Assembly: GCA_958296385.1 (NCBI GenBank)
Contig: OY282494.1
Coordinates: 789,416 to 853,415 of the forward strand
DNA: 64,000 nucleotides
Direction: 5' to 3'
DNA from: an uncultured Dehalococcoidia bacterium
Lineage (GTDB): Bacteria; Chloroflexota; Dehalococcoidia; Lucifugimonadales; UBA3495
The position numbers were made by a program, and so were the translations under genes. The notes beneath the pieces were generated by a model that had not been told where the DNA came from, did no database searches, and was given only the letters and a program-made list of their open reading frames with translations. Below, one piece after another: positions 27,751 through 37,510 of this stretch (position 1 is the first letter of the stretch; each line of letters starts with the position of its first letter).

Positions 27751-28799
27751 TGGCGTCACTGCCGGCTACGCGGGCCGCCGCAGCGCCGGCGGAATCAGCG
27801 GTCATAGACCCGGTTATTCCCGGTGACGCCGTTGCGTCCGGGCGCCGTCACGTCCTTGACCTGGATGACTTTACGGCGGCGGAAATTGCGGGGGTGCTGG
27901 ACAACGCCGCCGGGATGCGGGAGGTGCTGGGGCGGGACATCAAGAAAGTGCCTACCCTGCGGGGGCGGGTGATTGTGACTTTGTTTTACGAGGCCAGCAC
28001 ACGCACGCGGGTGTCGTTTGAGGAAGCCGGCAAAATTTTGAGCGCGGATGTAATCAACATGAGCGCCAGCGCCAGCAGCATTGAAAAAGGAGAATCGCTG
28101 CTCAATACCGGGCTGACTTTGCAGGCGATGGGGGTGGATACTATCGTGGTGCGGCATCCGCACTCCGGGGCGCCGAACTTTCTGGCGCGCAATCTGGGCC
28201 GGGTTTCGGTAATCAACGCCGGCGACGGCACGCACGCGCATCCGACGCAGGCGCTGCTGGACTTGTACACCGCGCGGAATCACGTGGGCGAGCTGGCGGA
28301 GCGCAAGGTTGTCATCGTGGGCGACGTTTTGCACAGCCGGGTGGCCCGTTCCGCCGTGTGGGGGTTTGCCAGGATGGGCGCCCAAGTGACGCTGTCGGGG
28401 CCGCGGACGCTGCTGCCGGAACCTTTTACCGCCGCCGGCTGGGGGGATGCTACGCACCGGAACGGGTCGGAGAACCCGCTGGCGTCGGTGCGGGTGGAGC
28501 CGGATTTGGACGCGGCTATTGAGGGGGCGGATTTGGTGATGGCGCTGCGGCTGCAATCGGAGCGGCAGCAGCTGGGGTTCTTTCCCAGCCTGCGGGAGTA
28601 CATCCGGCGCTGGCAGGTCAATGACGCGCGGATGGCGCGGGCCAATCCGGGGGCGCTGCTGATGCACCCGGGGCCGATGAACGAGGGGATAGAAGTCAGC
28701 ACCAATCTGGCCCACGGGGAACGCTCGCTGATTGAGGAACAGGTGACCAACGGCGTGGCAATCCGAATGGCGCTGCTGTACCAACTGGCCGGGGCATAG
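27750..28799 (+). CDS. pyrB: Aspartate carbamoyltransferase catalytic chain PyrB
   Basis: This 349-aa enzyme condenses carbamoyl phosphate and aspartate in pyrimidine synthesis. It carries the carbamoyl-phosphate motif YEASTRTRVSFE, DTIVVRHPHSG, GDGTHAHPTQALLDL, VVIVGDVLHSRVARS and LLMHPGPMNEGIEV. About 35 extra N-terminal Ala-rich residues precede the conserved HVLDLDDFT. It overlaps the pyrR stop by 1 bp. No pyrI regulatory chain is present. Confidence 0.96.
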
Positions 28800-28852
28800 A
28801 TTGGCCGGGGCATAGGCGCCAATCATCATAAACGCTAATCGTCAACCGAATT

Positions 28853-30271
28853 ATGACAACTGCTGAAACGAACGTACCCGTGCTAATCGCCGGCGGGCGG
28901 GTGATTGATCCGTCCTCCGGGTTTGACGGCATTGCCGACGTGCTGGTGGGGGATGGCGTCATCAAGGCGGTCGGGCCGGGGCTGGCCGGGCAGGTTTCAG
29001 CGGATGACGTGCGGGTTATTCCGGCGGATGGGATGGTGGTGTGTCCGGGGTTTATTGACGTGCATACGCATCTGCGGGAGCCGGGGTTTGAGTACAAGGA
29101 AACTATCGCTACCGGAGCGGCGGCGGCGGCGCGGGGCGGGTTCACTACGCTTTGCGCGATGCCCAACACGGAGCCGCCGGTGGACAACGCGGCGGTGGTG
29201 GACTACGTGCTGCGGCGGGGAGCGGCGGCGGCGGTTCGCATCCGGGCTATCGGCTGCGTGAGCAAAGGGCGGCGGGGGCGCGAGCTGGCGGATATGGAGG
29301 AGCTGGCGGCGGCGGGCTGCGTGGCGTTCAGCGACGACGGCGATCCGGTGCACGACTCCGGGCTGATGCGGCTGGCGCTTACTTACAGCCGGGACTTGGG
29401 GCTGCCCATCAGCAACCATTGCCAGGACCATGCGCTGTGTCCGCAGGGGGTGATGGCCGAGGGGTGGGTGAGCAGCCGGCTGGGGCTGGCCGGCATCCCG
29501 GCGGTGGCCGAGGAGGCGATGGTGGCACGGGACATTGCTTTGGCTGAACTGACGGGGGGGCGGCTGCATCTGGCGCATCTCAGTGCGGCGGGCAGCGTGG
29601 AAATGGTGCGAACGGCCAAGTCGCGGGGCATCCCGATTACCGCCGAGGTTTGCCCGCATCACTTGATGCTTACCGAGGATTGGGCGCTGGGGGGCCACGG
29701 CGATACGGCGGCAACGGGGGCGCTGTCTTACGAAACGCAAACCAAGGTGTACCCGCCGCTGCGCCGGCCGGAGGACGTGGCGGCCTGCATCAGCGGGCTG
29801 GCCGACGGGACGATAGACTGCATCGCTACCGACCACGCGCCGCACGACCGGGCCAGCAAGGAATGTACCTATCAGGACGCAGCGTTTGGCATCAGCGTGC
29901 TGGAGACGGCGCTGGGGATGTTGATGCAGGCGGTGCATGACGGGGGAATTCTGCTGCCCACTTTGATTGACCGGCTTACCCTCGGGCCGGCGCAAGCGCT
30001 GGGAGCGGCGTTTGCGCCTTACGCAGCGCTGGTGGCCGGCACGCCGGCCGACTTGGTGGTGTTTGACCCGGACGCGGTGTGGCGGGTGGACGTGAATCGG
30101 TTTGCATCGCTGGGGCGGAATACGCCGCTGGACGGGGTGGAGCTGCGGGGGCGGGTGGCGGCTACGCTGGTGGGCGGGCGGCCGGTTTTTGCGGAACCGG
30201 ACTTGTTAGCTCCGGACTTGTTATCCACTGACTTTTCATCCACTGACTTATTATCCAATGGGGGGCGCTGA
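28853..30271 (+). CDS. pyrC: Dihydroorotase PyrC
   Basis: This 472-aa amidohydrolase interconverts carbamoyl aspartate and dihydroorotate. The zinc motif DVHTHLREPGFEYKETI, AMPNTEPPVDN, ISNHCQDHAL and DCIATDHAPHDRASKE mark the long dihydroorotase type. The last 23 residues after the normal end are a tail of four 5-residue repeats (DLLAP, DLLST, DFSST, DLLSN) encoded by a 15-bp tandem repeat. The stop codon abuts the carA GTG. Confidence 0.96.
   Translation: MTTAETNVPVLIAGGRVIDPSSGFDGIADVLVGDGVIKAVGPGLAGQVSADDVRVIPADGMVVCPGFIDVHTHLREPGFEYKETIATGAAAAARGGFTTLCAMPNTEPPVDNAAVVDYVLRRGAAAAVRIRAIGCVSKGRRGRELADMEELAAAGCVAFSDDGDPVHDSGLMRLALTYSRDLGLPISNHCQDHALCPQGVMAEGWVSSRLGLAGIPAVAEEAMVARDIALAELTGGRLHLAHLSAAGSVEMVRTAKSRGIPITAEVCPHHLMLTEDWALGGHGDTAATGALSYETQTKVYPPLRRPEDVAACISGLADGTIDCIATDHAPHDRASKECTYQDAAFGISVLETALGMLMQAVHDGGILLPTLIDRLTLGPAQALGAAFAPYAALVAGTPADLVVFDPDAVWRVDVNRFASLGRNTPLDGVELRGRVAATLVGGRPVFAEPDLLAPDLLSTDFSSTDLLSNGGR
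30200..30259 (+). repeat. Four 15-bp tandem repeats in the pyrC 3' end
   Basis: Four consecutive 15-bp units begin GACTT (30200, 30215, 30230, 30245), with variants of GACTTGTTATCCACT. They encode an in-frame pentapeptide tail on dihydroorotase. Confidence 0.85.
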
Positions 30272-31396
30272 GTGAGCCGCGTAATCCATCTGGTACTTGA
30301 GGACGGGTCGGTGTTCACCGGCGAGTCCTTTGGGGCCGAACGCCGGGGCTGGGGCGAGGTTGTCTTTAATACGACGATGACCGGATACCAGGAGGTGCTG
30401 ACCGATCCGTCCTACGCGGGGCAGGTGGTGGCGCTGACTTACCCGCTGGTGGGCAACTACGGCATCAACCTGGCGGACAGCGAATCGCACCGGATACGGG
30501 TGGCCGGGCTGATTGTGCGGCAGCATTGCGACTTGCCCAGCCATAGCGACAGCGCGATGACGCTGGACGCGTTTCTCAAGGAATACGACGTACCGGGTAT
30601 CAGCGGAATTGACACGCGGGCGTTGACCCGCCGCCTGCGGACGCAGGGGGTGATGATGGGGCTGCTTACGGACGAGGCGCCGGAGCAGGGGCTGCGGCGG
30701 TTGGCGGAGGCGCCGCGCTACGACGACCTGGATTTGGTGAGCACGGTATCAACGGCCGGGGGGTATCTGTGGAACGGGCGGGACGAAACGGCGGCGTTTC
30801 CAACCGGGCCGGCGCCGGCCGGGGTGCGGCGCATACTGGTTACCGACGTGGGGCTGAAGTACAACATTCTGCGGCTGCTGCAAAGCCGGGGGTGCGAAGT
30901 GGTTGCGGTGCCAGCGACGATGCCGGCGGCCGATATGCTGGCGATGCGGCCGGCGGGGATACTGCTTTCGCCCGGGCCCGGGGATCCGGAGCTGCTGGCG
31001 GGAATTGTGGCTAACGTGCAGGAATTGCTGGGGCGGGTTCCTTTGATGGGGATTTGCCTGGGGCATCAGCTGGCGGCGCGGGCGCTGGGGGCGCGCACTT
31101 ACAAGCTGAAGTTTGGACACCGGGGGGGGAATCATCCGGTGCAGGACCTGGCAACCGGACGGGTGAACATCACGGCGCAAAATCACGGCTACGCGGTGGA
31201 CGGCAACGACTTGCCGGCGGGCGTGGAGATTTCACACGTCAATCTCAACGACAACACGGTTGAGGGGCTGGCGCACCGGGAGCTGCCGCTGTTCACCATC
31301 CAGTACCATTCGGAGGCTTCGCCGGGGCCGCGGGATAACGAGTATCTGTTTGACCGCTTTCTGAATATGATCGACGACAACGGCGGCCCGGTTTAG
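30272..31396 (+). CDS. carA: Carbamoyl-phosphate synthase small subunit CarA
   Basis: This 374-aa subunit releases ammonia from glutamine for carbamoyl phosphate. The N-terminal half has EVVFNTTMTGYQEVLTDPSY; the C-terminal class I amidotransferase has LSPGPGDPELL, the nucleophilic cysteine in GICLGHQLAARALG and the His/Glu pair in IQYHSEASPGP. The GTG start follows the pyrC stop with no gap, indicating coupled translation. Confidence 0.96.
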   Translation: MSRVIHLVLEDGSVFTGESFGAERRGWGEVVFNTTMTGYQEVLTDPSYAGQVVALTYPLVGNYGINLADSESHRIRVAGLIVRQHCDLPSHSDSAMTLDAFLKEYDVPGISGIDTRALTRRLRTQGVMMGLLTDEAPEQGLRRLAEAPRYDDLDLVSTVSTAGGYLWNGRDETAAFPTGPAPAGVRRILVTDVGLKYNILRLLQSRGCEVVAVPATMPAADMLAMRPAGILLSPGPGDPELLAGIVANVQELLGRVPLMGICLGHQLAARALGARTYKLKFGHRGGNHPVQDLATGRVNITAQNHGYAVDGNDLPAGVEISHVNLNDNTVEGLAHRELPLFTIQYHSEASPGPRDNEYLFDRFLNMIDDNGGPV

Positions 31397-31422
31397 ACGG
31401 CTGCGATACTTTGACCGTGCAG

Positions 31423-31469
31423 CAACGACTAACTGTATCAACGACTAACCTTGCAACGACAACTACTTG
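31423..31469 (+). repeat. Three 15-16 bp tandem repeats before carB
   Basis: The carA-carB gap holds CAACGACTAACTGTAT, CAACGACTAACCTTG and CAACGACAACTACTTG in tandem. The last unit contains the TTG used as carB start, and no Shine-Dalgarno sequence is visible. Confidence 0.75.
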
Positions 31470-34400
31470 CTGAATTGTGAATTGAATACTGCCATTCTCA
31501 AACCCCAAAAAGTGCTGGTGATTGGCTCCGGGCCAATAGTAATCGGACAGGCGGCCGAGTTTGACTATGCGGGTACGCAAGCCTGCAAAGCCCTCCGGGA
31601 GGAGGGGGTCACTACGGTGCTGGTGAACTCTAATCCGGCGACGATAATGACGGACCGGGATATTGCGGACCGGGTGTACATTGAGCCGCTGACGGTGCCG
31701 GTGCTGGAGCGCATCATCGCCAGGGAGCGGCCGGACGGGATACTGCCGACGCTGGGCGGGCAGACCGGGCTGAACCTGGCGGTTGCGCTGGCCGACGCGG
31801 GCATTCTGGAACGCTACGACGTGCGCCTGCTGGGTACGCCGCTGGACACCATACGCAAGTCGGAGGACCGGGATTATTTCCGGCAGTTTCTTACCGAAAT
31901 CGGCGAGCCGATGCCGCCGAACCGCACGGTGTCCAACACGGCGGAGGCGGGGGAATATCTGGCCGAGGCCGGGCTGCCGCTGGTGGTGCGTCCGGCGTAC
32001 ACGCTGGGCGGCACGGGCGGCGGCATCGCCAACACCGAGGATGAGTTCTGGACAATCGTGGAAAGCGGGCTGGCGGCCAGCCCAATCAGCCAGGTGCTGC
32101 TGGAGCGGTCGCTGGTGGGCTGGAAAGAGATTGAGTACGAGGTGATTCGCGACGGGGCGGACAACTGCATCACCGTTTGCAACATGGAGAACCTGGACCC
32201 GATGGGCGCGCACACCGGCGACAGCATCGTGGTAGCGCCAAGCCAGACGCTGACGGATAAGGAATACCAGATGCTCCGCTCGGCCAGCCTCAAGATTATC
32301 CGGGGTTTGGGGATTGAAGGGGGCTGCAACATCCAGCTGGCAACGCGTCCGCATCCGACGGCGATGCGGGACCGGGCGGGTAATTGGGAGGCGGATTCGG
32401 ATTACTACGTCATTGAGGTTAACCCCAGGGTCAGCCGGTCATCGGCGCTGGCGAGCAAAGCTACGGGTTATCCAATCGCGCGGGTGTCGGCAAAAATAGC
32501 CGTCGGCAAGCGGCTGAACGAGATACCAAACGAAGTTACGGGCACGACCGGGGCAGCCTTTGAGCCGGCGCTGGATTATTGCGTGGTCAAAATTCCCCGC
32601 TGGCCATTTGACAAGTTTCCGAACGGTGACCGTCAGGTTACTACTCAAATGAAGGCCACCGGGGAGGTAATGGCTATTGACCGCAGCTTTGAGTCGGCGC
32701 TGCAAAAGGCGGCCCGCTCGCTGGAGCAGGGCAACGCATCGCTGCTGTGGGAGGCTCCGGAATGGCGGGGCAGTGATACCGCCGGCAATAATGCCGCCGG
32801 CAGTAATAGCGCCCGTAGCACGATGGCTATTCTGCAAAGCCTGCCGCTGCATCCTAACGACTTGCGGCTGTGGGCGCTGGCGTCGGCGCTGCGGCAGGGG
32901 GTTGCGCGCGATGACCTGGTGGCTTACACCAGCGTTGACCCGTGGTTCATCGCCGCGCTGGAGCGCATCGTGGACCAGGAACGGCGGCTGCTGGGCAATC
33001 CGCTGACGCCGGCGACTTTGCGGGCGTCCAAGCGGCTGGGGTTTGCGGATGCCGAGATTGCTACGCTGTCGGGGCTGCTGCCGGAGCAGGTGCGGCAGCT
33101 GCGCATCCGGCACGGGATTAAGCCGGTGTACAAGATGGTGGACACCTGCGCCGCCGAGTTTGAGGCGGCTACGCCCTACTATTACAGCGCCTACGACACC
33201 GAGAACGAGGCGCCGCCGCTGGCCGGGGCGAAGGCGATCGTCATCGGCAGCGGGCCAATCCGGATTGGGCAGGGGATTGAGTTTGACTATTGCAGCGTGC
33301 ACGCGGCGTGGGCGCTGTCGCAGGCCGGCGTGTCCAGCATCATGATTAACTCCAACCCGGAGACGGTATCGACCGACTTTGACACCAGCGACCGGCTGTA
33401 TTTTGAGCCGCTGGACGAGGAATCGGTGCGGGACATTATTGACAACGAAACCGTGATTGACGGCGCAACGGATGGGGAAAGCGCGCCGCCGTCGCTGGTG
33501 CAGTTTGGGGGGCAGACGGCCATCAACCTGTCCCAATCGCTGGCGGCGGCGGGGCTGCCGATTCTGGGTTCCAGCGCGGAGGCGATTGACATCGCCAGCG
33601 ACCGGCAGCGGTTTGAGCGGTTTCTGGTCAATCTGGGCATACCGCAGCCGCCGGGGGCAACGGTGCAATCGGTGGAGCAGGCGTTGACCGTTGCGCAGCG
33701 CATTGACTATCCGGTGGTGGTGCGCCCCAGCTACGTGCTGGGCGGGCGGGCCATGGAAATCGTCGGCAACGCTACGCAGCTGATACGGTATCTGACCATC
33801 GCCACCGAAGTTACCCCGGAGCGGCAGGTGCTGGTGGACCATTACATTGAGGGGCGGGAGTGCGAGGTGGACGCCATCTGCGACGGCGAGACGGTGCTGA
33901 TTCCCGGCGTGATGGAACACGTGGAACGGGCCGGCGTGCACAGCGGGGATTCAATGGCCATCTACCCCGGCCTGAACCTGACTGAGGATGAGGTGGCAAC
34001 GCTGGTTGAGTACACGACGCGCATCGGGCTGGCGCTGGGGGTGCGCGGGCTGATGAACATTCAGTTCGTGTTGCAGGGGGGCAACGCTTATCGCAGCCCG
34101 AACACCCGCCAGCACGACCCCGCCGAACCGACTACCGTGTACGTGCTGGAGGTCAACCCCCGGGGCAGCCGCACCATACCGTTTATCTCCAAAGTAACGG
34201 GGGTGCCGGTGGCCAATCTGGCAACCCGCGTAATGCTGGGGGCAACCCTGCGGGAGCTGGGCTACGAGGGGGGGCTGTGGCCCAAGCAGGGGCTGGTGGG
34301 CATCAAGGCGCCGGTGTTCTCAATGTCAAAGCTGGTGGGGGTGGACTGGTACATGGGCCCGGAAATGAAGTCAACCGGGGAAGTGATGGGGGTGGACCGG

Positions 34401-34868
34401 GATTTCGCAGCGGCGCTGACGAAAGCGTTGCAGGCGGCCAGCATCAGCCTGTCGCCGGGGATGGGGGTGCTGCTGAGCATATCGGACCAGACCAAGCCGG
34501 ACGCGCTGACGCTGATACGGGGGCTGGCGGCGGCGGGCTGCCAGCTGTACGCCACCGAGGGGACGGCGGCGATGATAACGGCGCTGGGGCTGCCGGTGAC
34601 CACCATCACCAAGCGCATCGGAGAGGGAACCCCCGACGTGCTGGACGTTATCCACGACGGCACGGTGGGGGCGGTGGTGAACACGCTTTCCGGGGACAGG
34701 TCGGTTATGGAGGACGGGTTTCACATCCGGCGGGCCGCGGTGGAACGGCGCATCCCCTGTTTCACGTCGCTGGACACGGCGCGGGCGGCGATGGAGAGTA
34801 TGCTCAGCGGGCGGGAGAACTACAACGTGCTGACGACCGACGATTATCTGGCCACGCCGCGAGAGTAA
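31467..34868 (+). CDS. carB: Carbamoyl-phosphate synthase large subunit CarB
   Basis: This 1133-aa protein has two homologous ATP-grasp halves, starting at [21 protein letters not shown] and again at [19 protein letters not shown], and a C-terminal MGS-like allosteric domain. It makes carbamoyl phosphate from bicarbonate, ammonia and two ATP. It is longer than the usual 1060-1080 aa, partly because of a Gly/Asn/Ser/Ala linker encoded by 15-bp repeats (32769-32813). The TTG at 31467 is the only upstream start and lies in another tandem repeat. It completes the pyrRBC-carAB operon. Confidence 0.95.
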   Translation: MLNCELNTAILKPQKVLVIGSGPIVIGQAAEFDYAGTQACKALREEGVTTVLVNSNPATIMTDRDIADRVYIEPLTVPVLERIIARERPDGILPTLGGQTGLNLAVALADAGILERYDVRLLGTPLDTIRKSEDRDYFRQFLTEIGEPMPPNRTVSNTAEAGEYLAEAGLPLVVRPAYTLGGTGGGIANTEDEFWTIVESGLAASPISQVLLERSLVGWKEIEYEVIRDGADNCITVCNMENLDPMGAHTGDSIVVAPSQTLTDKEYQMLRSASLKIIRGLGIEGGCNIQLATRPHPTAMRDRAGNWEADSDYYVIEVNPRVSRSSALASKATGYPIARVSAKIAVGKRLNEIPNEVTGTTGAAFEPALDYCVVKIPRWPFDKFPNGDRQVTTQMKATGEVMAIDRSFESALQKAARSLEQGNASLLWEAPEWRGSDTAGNNAAGSNSARSTMAILQSLPLHPNDLRLWALASALRQGVARDDLVAYTSVDPWFIAALERIVDQERRLLGNPLTPATLRASKRLGFADAEIATLSGLLPEQVRQLRIRHGIKPVYKMVDTCAAEFEAATPYYYSAYDTENEAPPLAGAKAIVIGSGPIRIGQGIEFDYCSVHAAWALSQAGVSSIMINSNPETVSTDFDTSDRLYFEPLDEESVRDIIDNETVIDGATDGESAPPSLVQFGGQTAINLSQSLAAAGLPILGSSAEAIDIASDRQRFERFLVNLGIPQPPGATVQSVEQALTVAQRIDYPVVVRPSYVLGGRAMEIVGNATQLIRYLTIATEVTPERQVLVDHYIEGRECEVDAICDGETVLIPGVMEHVERAGVHSGDSMAIYPGLNLTEDEVATLVEYTTRIGLALGVRGLMNIQFVLQGGNAYRSPNTRQHDPAEPTTVYVLEVNPRGSRTIPFISKVTGVPVANLATRVMLGATLRELGYEGGLWPKQGLVGIKAPVFSMSKLVGVDWYMGPEMKSTGEVMGVDRDFAAALTKALQAASISLSPGMGVLLSISDQTKPDALTLIRGLAAAGCQLYATEGTAAMITALGLPVTTITKRIGEGTPDVLDVIHDGTVGAVVNTLSGDRSVMEDGFHIRRAAVERRIPCFTSLDTARAAMESMLSGRENYNVLTTDDYLATPRE
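32769..32813 (+). repeat. Three 15-bp tandem repeats inside carB
   Basis: GGCAGTGATACCGCC, GGCAATAATGCCGCC and GGCAGTAATAGCGCC follow one another in frame and encode [10 protein letters not shown] and GSNSA. They lie in a linker between the first carboxyphosphate domain and the helical oligomerisation region. Confidence 0.8.
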
Positions 34869-34886
34869 CGGCGGCGGCGGCCCGGT

Positions 34887-35840
34887 TCAGAAGGGAATCT
34901 CGGTTCCGATTTCCAGGCTTTCGGCGCGTTCGAGGAGCAGTTTGGCGGCGGCAACGTCGGCGACGCCGGTGCCCATCAGCTTGCAATAGACCTTGTCGGC
35001 CGGGGCGGTGCGTCCGGGGATTTGGCCGGCGACGACGTGGCGCAGTTCGTGAAACTGGTTCCACTGCACCAGGCCCAAGTCAACCGCCGCCGATATGTCG
35101 CCGCACTCCAGCGGGGCCTGCTCCAGCGAATCTACGAACCGATGAGTGGCGCCGGCCAGCGTGTCGTCGTCCACTTCCCGGAACCGGCGCAGGGTGGGCC
35201 CGGCGCCGATGACGGTGCAGCCGTCGGAGATCCATTGCCCCTCGACAACCGGGGTTTGGGCGGCGGCGATGGCGATGACAATATGGCAGTCGGCTACGGC
35301 CGCGCGGTTGTCGGCGGTGGCGGTTACGGGCAAGTTCAATTCGTCGCTCATCCGCTCCGCAAAGGCCTGGCGGTTATCGGGGTTGCGGCTGCACGCGATT
35401 ACCTCCCGGACATCACGCACGGCGCAGACGGCGCGCAGCTGGTCGCCGGCCTGATTGCCGGTGCCGATGATGCCAACCCGGACGGGGCCGGGGTTGGAGA
35501 GATGCTTGACCGCTACGCCGGTGGTGGCGCCGGTACGCAGCTGCCCCAAGCGGTTGGCCTGGGTGTACAGCAGCAGCCGTCCGGTTTCGGCATCGTAGAG
35601 GCTGACCTGGAACGAATAGCCGTTGCGGGTGTGGGTAAAAGTCTTGACGCCGAGCACGCCGGCGTAGGACAGGGCGCCGCCCATCACGGCCAGATAGCCG
35701 CCGGGGGTGGCCACGCGGCGGCGGGCCAGGTTGACGACCTCGCCTTGCCCGAAGTGACGCTGCATCTCCTCGATGGCGGGCAGCATCTGGGAAAGGTCAA
35801 TGCACCGCGCAACGTCGGCGTCTTGCAGGAACCGGGCCAT
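34887..35840 (-). CDS. Ornithine cyclodeaminase / mu-crystallin family protein
   Basis: This 317-aa NAD(P)-binding protein has LGVKTFTHTRNGYSFQVSLYD with the usual substrate-site lysine, then the Rossmann motif VRVGIIGTGNQAGDQ and GCTVIGAGPTLRRFREVDDD. Family members act as ornithine cyclodeaminase, alanine dehydrogenase or ketimine reductase; the sequence does not decide between them. It converges on carB with an 18-bp gap. Confidence 0.9.
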   Translation of the reverse strand: MARFLQDADVARCIDLSQMLPAIEEMQRHFGQGEVVNLARRRVATPGGYLAVMGGALSYAGVLGVKTFTHTRNGYSFQVSLYDAETGRLLLYTQANRLGQLRTGATTGVAVKHLSNPGPVRVGIIGTGNQAGDQLRAVCAVRDVREVIACSRNPDNRQAFAERMSDELNLPVTATADNRAAVADCHIVIAIAAAQTPVVEGQWISDGCTVIGAGPTLRRFREVDDDTLAGATHRFVDSLEQAPLECGDISAAVDLGLVQWNQFHELRHVVAGQIPGRTAPADKVYCKLMGTGVADVAAAKLLLERAESLEIGTEIPF

Positions 35841-35880
35841 GGCGTAACGTTACCTTGAAACGGGGCGTTGGGGCGGGACG

Positions 35881-36123
35881 TCAGGAGGCGAAGTAGCGAC
35901 GGTTGACCTGGATGTACTCGCGCAGGTTGGGGGGCACGGTGAACTCGTCGTAAATCGCGGAAACCGGGCAAACGGCAACGCAGTAGGCGCAGTCGATGCA
36001 ATCGGTGGGGTTGATGTAGTACATCGGAGCGTCGTCGTCGGTATGGATGCAATCCACCGGGCAGACATCAACGCAGGTCGCGTCTTTGACTCCCTCACAA
36101 GCTTTCGTAATCACGAATGCCAT
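35881..36123 (-). CDS. fdxA: 7Fe ferredoxin (FdxA type)
   Basis: This 80-aa electron carrier has a first Cys group with CX7CX3CP spacing (CEGVKDATCVDVCPVDC), as in [3Fe-4S]/[4Fe-4S] ferredoxins of Mycobacterium and Thermus, and a second CIDCAYCVAVCP group. It starts MAFVITKACEGVKDATC, close to FdxA. The ATG at 36123 is preceded by GAGGTAATCTG. It lies 40 bp before the cyclodeaminase-like gene on the same strand, which may share its reductant. Confidence 0.92.
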   Translation of the reverse strand: MAFVITKACEGVKDATCVDVCPVDCIHTDDDAPMYYINPTDCIDCAYCVAVCPVSAIYDEFTVPPNLREYIQVNRRYFAS

Positions 36124-36370
36124 CAGATTACCTCGGCAGGCGGGCGAATGATAGATAGGTAGATGACGGTTGCGGCCGGCCGATGCCGGAATGACGCAGA
36201 CGGATTTTGCCCGATAGCAGCCCGTATTTTGCGGTTTGTTACGATATTTTGTCAAGGCATACGGGCAGCATACCGCTATCGTTGGGGGCAATATGGCGGA
36301 TTGCGCAACATTAGGGGAAACACGCATCCCGATACCAGGGCAGCGTTCTGCTTGGAGGACAGGGCGCGCA

Positions 36371-36397
36371 TTGCATTATCCGCTGTGTTGATATAAT
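36371..36397 (+). promoter_or_regulatory. Promoter upstream of the LysR gene
   Basis: TTGCAT (36371-36376) and TATAAT (36392-36397) are 15 bp apart, and the -10 has a TG extension (TGATATAAT). The rest of the 330-bp gap between fdxA and the LysR gene shows no gene or repeat that I can recognise. Confidence 0.5.
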
Positions 36398-36457
36398 ATA
36401 TCCGCTAATGTACGGCGAACCGATGATACCGAACCGGCGCCCCAAGGTGGAATACCG

Positions 36458-37417
36458 ATGGAATTGCGAGAGATTGTCAGTTTTTACCATGTTGCCCGCC
36501 TGCGCAGCGTGTCCAAAGCGGCGCGCAAGCTGGAATTGGGGCAGCCTACCGTTACCACGCACCTGCGCAAACTGGAGGGCGAATTCGGCATCATCCTGTT
36601 TGACCGCATCAAGCGCCCGATACAGTTGACGTCCGAGGGGTCGCTGTTTTACGAACTGGTGACGCCGATTGTGGAGTCCATTGACACGCTCAAGACGCAG
36701 ATGGATTACTCCGAGGGCCGGGGGTCGTTTGTGGTGGGGGCCTATCCGGACATCGTGTCGTATCACCTGCCCCGCCCCATCCGGCAGTTTCGCAACCGCT
36801 ACCCGGACGTAAAGATGCGGCTGGTGGCGCGGTCTTACGCCAACCTGATACAGCTGGTCAAGTCGGGTGAGGTGGATCTGGCGCTGTGTTCGGCGCCGCC
36901 GATTGACGACCCGTCGCTGGAATTCAGCGACTTGTTTGACTACAACGTGGTGCTGATTACCGCGCCCCGGCACGACCTGCTGCACCGCACGCCCGTTGCG
37001 ATTGAGGATATGGCGGCGTGGCCGCTCATTCTGAACAGCCCGGAAAGCCTGAGCCGGCGGCGGGTGGAGCAAAAGCTGCGGGAAAAGGGCGTTAACTACG
37101 ACGTGGTGCTGGAGATGGACAACACCGAGATGATAAAGCGCTACGTGGCCATCGGAATGGGCATCGCCATCGTCAGCGACTTTACGCTGCACCCGGAGGA
37201 CCACGACCGGCTGGCGGTAGTGCGGCTGGACCACCTGTTCCCGTCGGCGAACATCGGCATCTGCACGCTGAAAGGCAAGTTTCACGGGCGGGGCGTGCGG
37301 AACTTTATCAACACGCTGTCGGAGAACCTGTCCGGGTTCCACGCCGACCTTTGGGATTGGGACGTGGACCACGGCGGGGAGCCGGCGCCGCAGGCAATCG
37401 CCAGCGGCACGCAGTAA
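36458..37417 (+). CDS. LysR-family transcriptional regulator
   Basis: This 319-aa regulator has an N-terminal winged helix-turn-helix (SVSKAARKLELGQPTVTTHLRKLE, residues about 18-41) and a periplasmic-binding-like effector domain from about residue 90. The effector domain (VVGAYPDIVSYHLPRPIRQF, IGMGIAIVSDF) resembles the CysB/Cbl type. It is divergent from fdxA, which it may control. No inducer can be named. The start follows CCAAGGTGGAATACCG. Confidence 0.92.
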   Translation: MELREIVSFYHVARLRSVSKAARKLELGQPTVTTHLRKLEGEFGIILFDRIKRPIQLTSEGSLFYELVTPIVESIDTLKTQMDYSEGRGSFVVGAYPDIVSYHLPRPIRQFRNRYPDVKMRLVARSYANLIQLVKSGEVDLALCSAPPIDDPSLEFSDLFDYNVVLITAPRHDLLHRTPVAIEDMAAWPLILNSPESLSRRRVEQKLREKGVNYDVVLEMDNTEMIKRYVAIGMGIAIVSDFTLHPEDHDRLAVVRLDHLFPSANIGICTLKGKFHGRGVRNFINTLSENLSGFHADLWDWDVDHGGEPAPQAIASGTQ

Positions 37418-37436
37418 TCAGGCGGGGCAAAGCGCA

Positions 37437-37484
37437 AGCGCAAACGACCCGGTGAGCGCCCATCTCAACCGGGTCGTTTGCGCT
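37437..37484. terminator. Bidirectional 17-bp hairpin between convergent genes
   Basis: AGCGCAAACGACCCGGT (37437-37453) and its exact reverse complement (37468-37484) enclose a 14-nt loop. It lies between the convergent ends of the LysR and HpcH genes, so it probably terminates both. A U-tract is lacking on both strands. Confidence 0.65.
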
Positions 37485-37510
37485 CTGCGCCGGGCAAAAA
37501 TGCCGGCCGG

